Assembly (NCBI RefSeq): GCF_004117855.1
Contig: NZ_QWBW01000007.1
Coordinates: forward strand, 231,507-295,506
DNA length: 64,000 nt
Source of the DNA: Modicisalibacter coralii
Lineage (GTDB): Bacteria; Pseudomonadota; Gammaproteobacteria; Pseudomonadales; Halomonadaceae
Direction: 5' to 3'
Part shown: positions 55,547 to 63,424 of the stretch, in pieces
Position numbering within the stretch: the stretch's first letter is position 1
Layout: each line of letters starts with the position of its first letter
Made by a program: the position numbers and the translations under genes
The notes under the pieces: model-generated
Told to the model about the DNA's origin: nothing
Seen by the model: only the letters and a program-made list of their open reading frames with translations
The model's database searches: none

Positions 55547-56437
55547 TCAGCGCGTGACGCGCGGTTCGACCTGCCCCGGGTTGGGCGCGGACATGGCGAA
55601 CAGGCTGCCCGCCGACGGCCATTGATGGTGTTTTTCCTCATCGCTCAAATGCTGGGTGGCGGTAGTGATATAGAGTGTTTTTCGGTCGGCACCACCGAAG
55701 GCCACCATGGTGGGGTGCGGGCAAGGCAGTGCGTGGCTCTCCAGGAAAGCGCCGTGACGATCGAATCTGGCGATCTGGCCGCCTCCGTAGAGCGCACACC
55801 AGTAGTCGCCGTGGCTGTCCACCGCCGCGCCGTCCGGCACTCCGGGCAGGTCATGGCGCGCCAGATCGATCCATAATTCGCCCGACTCGAGCGTGCCGCG
55901 CTCGGCGTCGAAGGCGTAACGCCATACCTGGCGGGTGGGTGAATCGGCGTGATAGGCGAAGCGACCATCCGGGCTGAACGCCAGGCCGTTGGAGATGGCC
56001 AGCGCGCTTCTCATGGCTGTGAGGCGTTCACCGTCCAGGCGATACAGGCTGGCGCTTGGCAAAGCTTCGGCAGCATCGATCGTGCCCACCCAGAATCGCC
56101 CGAGCGGGTCGCAGCGGCCGTCGTTGAAGCGGTTACCGCTCTCATCGCGCCATTCGGGATTGGCGGCGATCAGTGCTTTTACGCCGCTACCAGGGTCCAG
56201 CCGGTAGATTCCCGAGCGCGCGGCGACGATCAGCCCCGTAGCGCCCAACGCCAGACAGCCCAGCGGCTCGCCCAGCGCGACGCTAGACGGCGCGTCGTCA
56301 CCCCCGGGCTGCCAGCTGTAGACCAGCCCGCGGTTGATATCCACCCAGTGGAGACACGCGTTCGCCGCATCCCACACGGGGCTCTCGCCCAGGCTCATGT
56401 CGAGCGCGACGGCGACGGTGGGCGCGCTCATCCCCAA
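55547..56437 (-). CDS. xylC: SMP-30 family lactonase, probably xylono-1,4-lactonase
   Basis: A 296-residue six-bladed propeller of the SMP-30/gluconolactonase family: metal residues in LGESPVWD, GNRFNDGRCDPLGRFWVGT and HADSPTRQVWRYAFD. In this operon it would open the lactone released by xylose dehydrogenase to xylonate. Its start overlaps the dehydrogenase stop by ten bases, so the two steps are made together. Confidence 0.85.
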   Translation of the reverse strand: MGMSAPTVAVALDMSLGESPVWDAANACLHWVDINRGLVYSWQPGGDDAPSSVALGEPLGCLALGATGLIVAARSGIYRLDPGSGVKALIAANPEWRDESGNRFNDGRCDPLGRFWVGTIDAAEALPSASLYRLDGERLTAMRSALAISNGLAFSPDGRFAYHADSPTRQVWRYAFDAERGTLESGELWIDLARHDLPGVPDGAAVDSHGDYWCALYGGGQIARFDRHGAFLESHALPCPHPTMVAFGGADRKTLYITTATQHLSDEEKHHQWPSAGSLFAMSAPNPGQVEPRVTR

Positions 56438-57198
56438 CCTCCATCGACCGCGATCTCCTGCGCGCTGATCTGGGCGCTATCGTCGGCGGCGAGAAACAGC
56501 GCGGTGGGCGCGATGTGCTCGGCTTCCAGGCGTACCTTCAGGCATTGATGGGCCTGGATGTTGGCCTCGTCCTCGGGGCCGATCCACTTCTCGAGCTGAC
56601 GCTCGGTCATGATGCTGCCGGGCACCAGCGTATTGACGCGAATTCCATGAGGGCCCAGGTCGCGGGCCAGGCTGCGCGTCAGCCCGTACACCGCGGCCTT
56701 GGCGCTGACATAGGCGGCCATGTCACCGAGCGCCAGGCGCACGCTGATCGAGCCGAAGTTGATGATCGAGCCGCCCCCCGCCGCGCGCATCTGTTCGGCC
56801 ACGGCCTGGATGGTGAAGAACATCGGACGCAGGTTGAGCGACATTCGCTCGTCCCAATAGTCGACATCGACGTCACGCCAGTCGTGACGATCGTCGTTGG
56901 CGGCATTGTTGATCAGTACGCGAATGGGACCGATCGTCTCAGCGACCCGAACGATGGTCGCCTGCAAGGCCTCGACATCCCGGATGTCGCAAAATTCGAA
57001 GCGAGGCGCCCGACCGGTTTCCCGCTCGAGCTCTTCGACCAGCGCCTCGCTCGCCTCTCTGGCGATATCGACGAAAACCACCCGGGCCCCCTGACGATGA
57101 AAGGCGCGTGTCAGGGCGGCACCGATCCCGCTACCGCCCCCGGTAATGAATACCACACGCTGTTCGAGACTCGGATATCGCGCTGAAAGGTGGGTCAT
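56428..57198 (-). CDS. xylB: D-xylose 1-dehydrogenase (SDR family)
   Basis: A 256-residue short-chain dehydrogenase with TGGGSGIGAALTRAFH, NNAANDDRHDWRDVDVDYWDER, catalytic Ser in INFGSISV and Y-x3-K in AAYVSAKAAVYG. The NDDRH and QCLKVRLEAEHIAPTALFLA segments are, from memory, specific to Caulobacter-type xylose dehydrogenase XylB. It oxidises xylose to xylonolactone using NAD. First gene of the seven-gene operon, preceded by a ROK-type palindrome. Confidence 0.87.
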   Translation of the reverse strand: MTHLSARYPSLEQRVVFITGGGSGIGAALTRAFHRQGARVVFVDIAREASEALVEELERETGRAPRFEFCDIRDVEALQATIVRVAETIGPIRVLINNAANDDRHDWRDVDVDYWDERMSLNLRPMFFTIQAVAEQMRAAGGGSIINFGSISVRLALGDMAAYVSAKAAVYGLTRSLARDLGPHGIRVNTLVPGSIMTERQLEKWIGPEDEANIQAHQCLKVRLEAEHIAPTALFLAADDSAQISAQEIAVDGGWG

Positions 57199-57300
57199 GC
57201 CGGCTCCTGTTTTTCGCCTTGTTCAGGGTCTTGGGGCTAGATGGCCCGCCATACGTGACTTCCTTGCAGCCGCCAGGGATAAGGCTGGCTCTGCAAGCGC

Positions 57301-57325
57301 ATTTAATTTAGCAAATAAATTAAAT
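57301..57325. promoter_or_regulatory. ROK/XylR-type operator palindrome
   Basis: ATTTAATTT (57301-57309) and AAATTAAAT (57317-57325) are exact inverted arms around AGCAAAT. TTTAATTT-N-AAATTAAA is the usual look of proteobacterial ROK repressor sites. It lies about 100 bases upstream of xylB. Confidence 0.75.
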
Positions 57326-57448
57326 AATCCCACATGCCACTTTAGTCGTTGCGCCAAATCACCGAGTAACACGCTCAAGGCCTGTCTTGGTGTAGCCGGC
57401 AGCCATCGATCTCGTACTATCCATCGACAGACGCGGTTGACGAGAGCA

Positions 57449-57477
57449 TTTTCTTCGTGCTTTCGTCACTATATAAT
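57449..57477 (+). promoter_or_regulatory. Likely promoter of the ROK regulator
   Basis: TTTTCT (57449-57454) and a perfect TATAAT (57472-57477) are 17 bases apart and end 30 bases before the ATG. The -35 is weak. Confidence 0.5.
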
Positions 57478-57507
57478 TAAGGCCAGAAATTAATCTGAGG
57501 TTTACCC

Positions 57508-58740
57508 ATGGCCGCCCCGGTCACCGAATCGATACGTACCGACAACACCTTGGCCCTGATCCGCTCACTGCGTACCCATGGCGCCATGGCACGTATCGAC
57601 TTGGCAGCCGCCAATCAGCTGAGTTCAGCGACGGTGACCTCGATCAGTGGCGAGCTAATCGACCAGGGCATCGTCGTCGAGCGCCCCCCCGACAGCCAAG
57701 GCCCCGGCCACCGTGGCCGCCCCAAGACACTGATCGCGCTCCATCCGCATGCGGCTTGTGTCATCACCGTCAAGTTATCGATCAACGAAGTGCGCTTCAC
57801 GGTCGGCAATTTCTGTGGCGAGCTCCATCACGACGACACATTGGCGGTCGATACGCTGGCTCTCACGGCCGAGGCTCTGAGCGAGTTGCTCATACGCCAT
57901 ATCGATGATCTGTGCCTGCGCATGACGTCCGCCTGCGGCCCGGTCGCCAGTATCTGCGTGGCCGTGCAAGGGATCGTGTCACCACTGCGCGGCAGCATCG
58001 TCTGGTCCCCGGCGTTCACCCTGCGCAATGTCGATATCGTCTCGCCACTCCGGGCTCGCTTCGCCTGTCCGGTCCAGCTCGAAAACGACGCCAACTGCAT
58101 CTCTGCAGCGATTACCCGCCATCCCGACTACATGGCCATTCCCAACCTGGCAGTGATAATGCTCGGCTATGGCGTGGGCATGGCGATCATGATCGATGGC
58201 AAACCCTATCTCGGCGCGCACGGTTCGTCGGCGGAGTTCGGGCATACCAAGTACGAAGCCAACGGTGCACTCTGCGCCTGCGGCAAACGTGGCTGCATCG
58301 AAGCTTACGTCAGCGACTACGCGCTCTACCGAGACGCCCATACCTTATTGCCGCTACCTGCCGGCGATAGCGCCCACCCCTCGGAAGAACAAATGCAAGT
58401 GCTAGTTCGGCTCGCCGAAGACGGCAATCCGATAGCCAGACAGATATTCGACAAGGCAGGTCACGTGCTGGGCACCGGCATCGCCAACATACTGGCGCTT
58501 TTCAACCCTGATCAGGTTCTGATCACCGGATCAGGCGTGCGAGCCTACGATCAACTCAAGCCCAGCCTCGAACAGGCGTTGAATGATGCCCTGGTCGCGG
58601 AATTGATCGGCCAGACACGCCTCACCACTTACGGCTGGGACCACGACATGACCTGCATGGGAGCCATCCAGCTGGCACTGAAGGCAGCGGACCGTCGCCT
58701 GATGCAAGCCGACCGTCCAAGGGCCCTGCCCCTGGCCTGA
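57508..58740 (+). CDS. ROK family transcriptional regulator (XylR-like)
   Basis: A 410-residue regulator: a winged helix-turn-helix at residues 15-60 (MARIDLAAANQLSSATVTSIS) and a ROK sugar-sensing domain with the zinc motif CACGKRGCIEAY and LGYGVGMAIMIDG. It is transcribed away from the xylose operon with the palindrome in between, so it is the likely xylose-responsive repressor of that operon. GAGG lies seven bases before the ATG. Its coding sequence is a little less GC-rich than its neighbours. Confidence 0.9.
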   Translation: MAAPVTESIRTDNTLALIRSLRTHGAMARIDLAAANQLSSATVTSISGELIDQGIVVERPPDSQGPGHRGRPKTLIALHPHAACVITVKLSINEVRFTVGNFCGELHHDDTLAVDTLALTAEALSELLIRHIDDLCLRMTSACGPVASICVAVQGIVSPLRGSIVWSPAFTLRNVDIVSPLRARFACPVQLENDANCISAAITRHPDYMAIPNLAVIMLGYGVGMAIMIDGKPYLGAHGSSAEFGHTKYEANGALCACGKRGCIEAYVSDYALYRDAHTLLPLPAGDSAHPSEEQMQVLVRLAEDGNPIARQIFDKAGHVLGTGIANILALFNPDQVLITGSGVRAYDQLKPSLEQALNDALVAELIGQTRLTTYGWDHDMTCMGAIQLALKAADRRLMQADRPRALPLA

Positions 58741-58824
58741 GCCGTCACGGTAGGCAACTCGAACATTCCGCGCGGCTGTCTTCCCGGAAAGCCCCTTACA
58801 ACAGCCGACATTCGCAACTGACAC

Positions 58825-58858
58825 AAAAGCGCCGCCGGCTTGTGGCGGCGGCGCTTTT
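58825..58858. terminator. Bidirectional terminator
   Basis: AAAAGCGCCGCC (58825-58836) pairs with GGCGGCGCTTTT (58847-58858), giving a T-run on both strands. It separates the ROK gene from the convergent dehydratase gene and can serve both. Confidence 0.88.
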
Positions 58859-58888
58859 ATATCGCCTGGATATCCTGCCACCTGCTTT

Positions 58889-60655
58889 TCAATGCGAGTG
58901 GCGTGGCACCTCGGCGCCGCGGCAGCCGACCAGGAAGTCGAAGTCGCAGCCCTCGTCGGCCTGCAGCACGTGCTCGATGTAGAGCTGACGGTAGCCGCCG
59001 CTACTGGCGATCCGGCGCGACGCCGCGGTGGGGTCGTTCTCGGCCAGCCGGCGTTCGAGTTCGGCGTCGTCGACCTCCAGGTGCAGGGTGCCGGCGTAGG
59101 CGTCCAGCGCGATCCAGTCGCCGTTCTCGACCGCCGCCAGCGGGCCGCCGGCGGCCGCCTCGGGGGCGACGTGCAGCACCACGGTGCCGTAGGCGGTGCC
59201 GCTCATCCGCGCGTCCGAGATCCGCACCATGTCGGTGACGCCCTGCTCGAGCAGCTTGGCGGGCAGGCCCATGTTGCCGACCTCGGCCATGCCGTGATAG
59301 CCACGCGGCCCGCAGTGCTTCATGACCAGGATGTCGTCGGCGGTGACGTCGAGATCGGGGTCGTTGATGCGCGCCTTGTAGTCGTCGAAGTCCTCGAACA
59401 CCACGGCGCGGCCGCGATGGGTCATCAGCTCGGGGGTCGCCGCCGAGGGCTTCAACACCGCGCCCTGGGGGGCGAGGTTGCCGCGCAGGATGCACATGCC
59501 GCCGTCCTCGCGCAGCGGATCCTCGAGGGGACGGATCACGGCGTCGTTGTAGAGCGGGGCGTCCTTGACGTTGTCCCACAGCGTCTGGCCGTTGACGGTC
59601 AGGGCGTCCTTGTGGGGAATCCGCTCGGCCTCGCCGAGGCGCTTGAGTACCGCCGGCAGTCCGCCGGCGTAGTAGAACTCCTCCATCAGATAGCGCCCGG
59701 AGGGCTGCAGGTCGACGATCGTCGGCGTGCCGCGGCCGATGCGGTTCCAGTCGTCCAGCGCCAGGTCCACGCCGATGCGCCCGGCGATGGCCTTGAGGTG
59801 AATCACCGCGTTGGTGGAGCCGCCGATGGCGGCGTTGGTGCGGATGGCGTTCTCGAAGGCCTCGCGGGTCAGGACCTTGGAGAGCGTGAGGTCCTCGTCG
59901 ACCATCTCGACGATGCGGTTGCCGGAGAGGTGGGCGAGCACGTAGCGCCGCGAGTCCACCGCGGGGATGGCGGCATTGTGCGGCAATGACACCCCCAGCG
60001 ATTCGGCCATGCAGGCCATGGTCGAGGCGGTGCCCATGGTGTTGCAGGTGCCGGCGGAGCGCGACATGCCGGCCTCGGCGGCCATGAAGTCGTGCAGCGA
60101 GATCTGGCCCGCCTTGACCTGCTCGGAGAGCTGCCAGACCACGGTGCCGGAGCCGATGTCGCGGCCCTGGTGCTTGCCGTTGAGCATCGGTCCGCCGCTG
60201 ACCACGATGGCGGGGACGTCGCAGCTCGCCGCGCCCATCAGCAGCGCCGGGGTGGTCTTGTCGCAGCCCACCAGCAGCACCACGGCGTCGAGCGGGTTGC
60301 CGCGGATCGCTTCCTCGACGTCCATGCTCGCCAGGTTGCGGGTGAACATCGCCGTGGGCCGCAGGTTGGACTCGCCGTTGGAGAACACCGGGAACTCCAG
60401 CGGGTAACCGCCGGCCTCGAGCACGCCCTGCTTGACGTGCTCGGCGAGCTTGCGGAAGTGGGCGTTGCAGGGGGTCAGCTCCGAGAAGGTGTTGCAGATG
60501 CCGATGATCGGCTTACCCTGGAACTCGTGGTCGGGGATGCCCTGGTTCTTCATCCAGCTGCGGTACATGAAGCCGTTCTTGTCGGCGGTGCCGAACCAGG
60601 CGGCGCTGCGCAGCGGTTTTTCTCGAGTACGTGGCGGGCGTTTGTTGTCGGTCAT
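58889..60655 (-). CDS. L-arabinonate-type sugar-acid dehydratase (IlvD/Edd family)
   Basis: A 588-residue Fe-S dehydratase with [38 protein letters not shown] and ISDARMSGTAYGTVVLHV. The N-terminal AAWFGTADKNGFMYRSWMKNQG and FPVFSNGES are typical of arabinonate/fuconate dehydratases such as that of Rhizobium leguminosarum, distinct from XylD in this window. It would make 2-keto-3-deoxy-L-arabinonate, isomer of the xylose intermediate. ATG 60655 has GGGGAG seven bases upstream. Own promoter region has a separate palindrome. Confidence 0.87.
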   Translation of the reverse strand: MTDNKRPPRTREKPLRSAAWFGTADKNGFMYRSWMKNQGIPDHEFQGKPIIGICNTFSELTPCNAHFRKLAEHVKQGVLEAGGYPLEFPVFSNGESNLRPTAMFTRNLASMDVEEAIRGNPLDAVVLLVGCDKTTPALLMGAASCDVPAIVVSGGPMLNGKHQGRDIGSGTVVWQLSEQVKAGQISLHDFMAAEAGMSRSAGTCNTMGTASTMACMAESLGVSLPHNAAIPAVDSRRYVLAHLSGNRIVEMVDEDLTLSKVLTREAFENAIRTNAAIGGSTNAVIHLKAIAGRIGVDLALDDWNRIGRGTPTIVDLQPSGRYLMEEFYYAGGLPAVLKRLGEAERIPHKDALTVNGQTLWDNVKDAPLYNDAVIRPLEDPLREDGGMCILRGNLAPQGAVLKPSAATPELMTHRGRAVVFEDFDDYKARINDPDLDVTADDILVMKHCGPRGYHGMAEVGNMGLPAKLLEQGVTDMVRISDARMSGTAYGTVVLHVAPEAAAGGPLAAVENGDWIALDAYAGTLHLEVDDAELERRLAENDPTAASRRIASSGGYRQLYIEHVLQADEGCDFDFLVGCRGAEVPRHSH

Positions 60656-60746
60656 GCGGTGACTCCCCATCCGGGCGACGGCAACCGTCGCGAGAAACTG
60701 GCGTTGGCGTACGTTACTCGACCATCGATAACCTTAAAATGCCTAT

Positions 60747-60764
60747 TTATCGAAATATTGATAA
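60747..60764 (-). promoter_or_regulatory. Palindromic site before the arabinonate-type dehydratase
   Basis: TTATC (60747-60751) and GATAA (60760-60764) are inverted arms around GAAATATT, in AT-rich DNA about 100 bases before the dehydratase ATG; CGATAACC at 60727-60734 may be another half site. The binding protein is unknown and differs from the ATGTTSAACAT factor. Confidence 0.5.
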
Positions 60765-60946
60765 CTAAACTGATATCAAAAGCCGCGCGTTCGACCACTG
60801 CCTCACCGCCCCTTTCCCATCACGCTCGATCAGAGTACGACCAAGGTCGTGAACCATCCGCCGAGCACGTCTTTCCGGGTTCCGTGGCATCACCCGACAA
60901 GCAAGAGGACCGGAAGCCGTCGAGGACTCATACCCGACGAAAGTAT

Positions 60947-60977
60947 ATGTTGAACATAAACCATCTATGTTCAACAT
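60947..60977 (+). promoter_or_regulatory. Twin FadR-type operators before xylX
   Basis: ATGTTGAACAT (60947-60957) and ATGTTCAACAT (60967-60977) are both perfect palindromes and again 20 bases apart, the same geometry as before xylD. They lie 41-71 bases before the xylX ATG, over the probable core promoter. Confidence 0.8.
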
Positions 60978-61017
60978 TTAGAGCCACATCGGCATACCGA
61001 GCGAACAGGCACTGACC

Positions 61018-62178
61018 ATGACACACCCCCTGCTGCCCGAGGGCGCACCCGACAACCGCTTGATCGGCCGGCTCTGGGAGCCCGAACGGCAAGGCCCACG
61101 ACTGGTCGTGCTGCGCGCCGGCTGGTTGCACGACGTCGATGCGCTGGCACCGACGCTGAGCGCACTGCTCGAGCGGGACGATCTGCTCGAGTGCCTGGAT
61201 GGTGCTCCCGATGCGCCGCTGGTGGCGATCGAGAACTGCCTCGAAGAAACGCTCGACGCCCAGGGTGACCCGGGCCGTCGTCATCTGCTGGCACCCTGCG
61301 ACCTGCAGGCGATCAAGGCGTGTGGCGTGACCTTCGCGACCTCGATGCTCGAGCGGGTGATCGAGGAGCAGGCGCGCGGCGATGCCGCCCTCGCGGCCTC
61401 GATCCGCCAGACCATCCAGGAGCTGATCGGCGATGATCTGTCGCGCCTCGAACCAGGCTCCGACGAGGCCGCGGCGCTCAAGCGGCGTCTCGTCGACCTG
61501 GGCGTGTGGTCGCAGTATCTCGAGGTGGGCATCGGCCCCGACGCGGAAGTGTTCACCAAGGCCCAGCCGATGTCGGCGGTCGGCCTCGGCAGCCCGGTGG
61601 GCATCCATCCCGCCTCGGCCTGGAACAATCCCGAACCCGAAGTGGTGCTGGCCGTCGACTCGCGGGGCGCGGTGCGCGGCGCGGCGCTGGGCAACGACGT
61701 CAACCTGCGCGACGTCGAAGGACGCAGCGCCCTGCTGCTGGGCAAGGCCAAGGACAACAACGCCTCCTGCGCGATCGGCCCGCTGCTGCGGCTGTTCGAC
61801 GACGGCTTCGGCATCGACGACGTGCGCGCCATGGACGTACACCTTGAGGTCGAAGGGCCGGACGACTTCCGCCTCGAGGCGATCAGCTCGATGAACGAAA
61901 TCAGCCGCGATCCGCTCGACCTGGTCGCCCAGACCATCGGCGCGCACCACCAGTATCCCGACGGTTTCATGCTGTTCCTGGGCACGCTGTTCGCGCCGAC
62001 CCAGGACCGCGGCGAACCCGGCAGCGGCTTCACCCACGCCATCGACGACCGGGTGACCATCGCCGCCCCGCAGCTCGGTGCATTGATCAACCGCGTCGAG
62101 CGCTGCGACCGGATTCGCCCCTGGCAATTCGGCAGCGGTGCCCTGCTCGCCTTCCTGACAAGGCGTGGCACCGCCTAG
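61018..62178 (+). CDS. xylX: 2-keto-3-deoxy-D-xylonate dehydratase (FAH family)
   Basis: A 386-residue fumarylacetoacetate-hydrolase-fold enzyme. Metal and active-site segments WNNPEPEVVLAV and GNDVNLRDVEGRSALLLGKA are complete; VTFATSMLERVIEEQARGD, WSQYLEVGIGPDAEVFTKAQ and QYPDGFMLFLGT match Caulobacter XylX closely from memory. It dehydrates the product of XylD (and of arabinonate dehydratase) to 2-oxoglutarate semialdehyde. Leads an apparent operon with a TRAP transporter. Confidence 0.9.
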   Translation: MTHPLLPEGAPDNRLIGRLWEPERQGPRLVVLRAGWLHDVDALAPTLSALLERDDLLECLDGAPDAPLVAIENCLEETLDAQGDPGRRHLLAPCDLQAIKACGVTFATSMLERVIEEQARGDAALAASIRQTIQELIGDDLSRLEPGSDEAAALKRRLVDLGVWSQYLEVGIGPDAEVFTKAQPMSAVGLGSPVGIHPASAWNNPEPEVVLAVDSRGAVRGAALGNDVNLRDVEGRSALLLGKAKDNNASCAIGPLLRLFDDGFGIDDVRAMDVHLEVEGPDDFRLEAISSMNEISRDPLDLVAQTIGAHHQYPDGFMLFLGTLFAPTQDRGEPGSGFTHAIDDRVTIAAPQLGALINRVERCDRIRPWQFGSGALLAFLTRRGTA

Positions 62179-62297
62179 CCACGATTCAGCGCCGCCCGCG
62201 GGCGGCTTCACGGGCGAGTCTTCCCGCTCGCCCTCAGCGCCCTTCGGGGCCTGTCCCCTGCGCGTTGATAACAACAAACGCCATCTGGAGAGAGATT

Positions 62298-63317
62298 ATG
62301 CTCACGCTCAAACACGCCATCTTCGCTACCGGCTCGCTGCTGCTGGTCGGCATGACCACCGCCCAGGCGGCCGATTACGACTGGAAGTTCCAGGCCTCGG
62401 AAACCGCCGGCGAGCCGAGCTTCAAGATCAAGCAGAAATGGGCCGACAAGATCGAGACCATGACCGATGGCCGGGTGAACATCGAAGTCCTACCGATCAA
62501 CGCCATCGTCGGCCCCACCGAGACCCTGCAGGCCGTCTCCTCCGGCATCCTCCAGGGGCACATGACCGATCCCAGCTACTTCTCCGGGCAGGATCCGGCG
62601 TTCGGCATGATGGGCAACCTGGTGGGGGCCTGGAGCAACCCCTATGACTTCCTCGAGTACATGAAGCACGACGGCGGCGAGGAACTCTACAACGAGCTCT
62701 CCGAACCCTACGGCGCTCACCTGATCTCGGCGGCCACCTTCCCGCTGGAATCGCTGCCGTCGACGGTGCCGATCGAGAAGATCGACGACTTCAAGGGTCT
62801 CAAGATCCGTGCGCCGCAGGGCATGGTCTACAACATCTTCGAACGCGTCGGCGCCTCGCCGGTCAACCTGCCGGGCTCCGAGGTCTACACCTCGCTGCAG
62901 AAGGGCGTGATCGACGCCGCCGACTCCACGGTGCTCTCCAACAACGACGCCCAGGGCATCCACGAGTTCGCCAAGTACCCGCTGTATCCGGGTTTCCACT
63001 CCATGCCGATGATTGCCGTGTCGCTCAACAAGGAGATCTGGGACGGCCTGCCGGAAGACCTGCAGACCACCCTCAAGACCGCCTTCGACGAGATGGCCTA
63101 CGACCTGATCGCCGAGCTCAAGGCGCAGGACATCGAGACGCTGCAGAAGCTCAAGAAGGATCCCGACGTCCATCCGATCGACCTGTCGACCGAGCAGCGC
63201 AAGAAGTTCCGCGAGGTCGCCGAACAGGAATGGAAGGTCTGGGCCCAAAAGAACGACATGACCCAGAAGTACTACGATTCGGTCACCGACTTCCTGAAAA
63301 CGCGCGGCCTGCTGTAA
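62298..63317 (+). CDS. TRAP transporter substrate-binding protein (DctP family)
   Basis: A 339-residue periplasmic protein with a signal peptide (HAIFATGSLLLVGMTTAQA, mature from ADYDWKF) and the TRAP-specific arginine segment FKGLKIRAPQGMVYN near residues 170-185. Lying after xylX, it may bind a sugar acid such as xylonate or arabinonate; ligand is inferred. ATG 62298 has GGAGAGAG upstream. A hairpin follows before the small permease, as is common for highly expressed binding proteins. Confidence 0.9.
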   Translation: MLTLKHAIFATGSLLLVGMTTAQAADYDWKFQASETAGEPSFKIKQKWADKIETMTDGRVNIEVLPINAIVGPTETLQAVSSGILQGHMTDPSYFSGQDPAFGMMGNLVGAWSNPYDFLEYMKHDGGEELYNELSEPYGAHLISAATFPLESLPSTVPIEKIDDFKGLKIRAPQGMVYNIFERVGASPVNLPGSEVYTSLQKGVIDAADSTVLSNNDAQGIHEFAKYPLYPGFHSMPMIAVSLNKEIWDGLPEDLQTTLKTAFDEMAYDLIAELKAQDIETLQKLKKDPDVHPIDLSTEQRKKFREVAEQEWKVWAQKNDMTQKYYDSVTDFLKTRGLL

Positions 63318-63337
63318 CCCTCGCTGCGGTCGCCTCT

Positions 63338-63360
63338 CTCGGGGCCGGTTCGACCGGCCC
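63338..63360 (+). terminator. Intercistronic hairpin after the TRAP binding protein
   Basis: CGGGGCCGGT (63338-63347) and ACCGGCCCCG (63351-63360) form a ten-bp stem with TCG loop, then TTT. It may attenuate read-through or stabilise the upstream mRNA so that the binding protein exceeds the permeases. Confidence 0.65.
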
Positions 63361-63424
63361 CGTTTGACGTCCACCCCGCTTCCTTCTGACCACGGCGGCG
63401 CCCGTGGCGTCGTCCGGAGGAACC

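Larger units (their letters stand above)
57199..57507. promoter_or_regulatory. Divergent control region of the xylose operon and ROK regulator
   Basis: This 309-base gap lies between xylB (leftward) and the ROK gene (rightward). It contains the 25-base palindrome at 57301-57325, the ROK promoter near 57449-57477, and an AT-rich stretch near 57471-57495 with AATTAAGGCCAGAAATTAAT, possibly a weaker operator. The GC content drops sharply here against about 65% in the genes. Confidence 0.6.
60656..61017. promoter_or_regulatory. Divergent control region between the dehydratase and xylX
   Basis: This 362-base gap holds a TTATC-N8-GATAA palindrome near the dehydratase promoter and two ATGTTSAACAT operators before xylX. 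Between them (60780-60940) I see no open frame, terminator or clear RNA. Confidence 0.6.
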
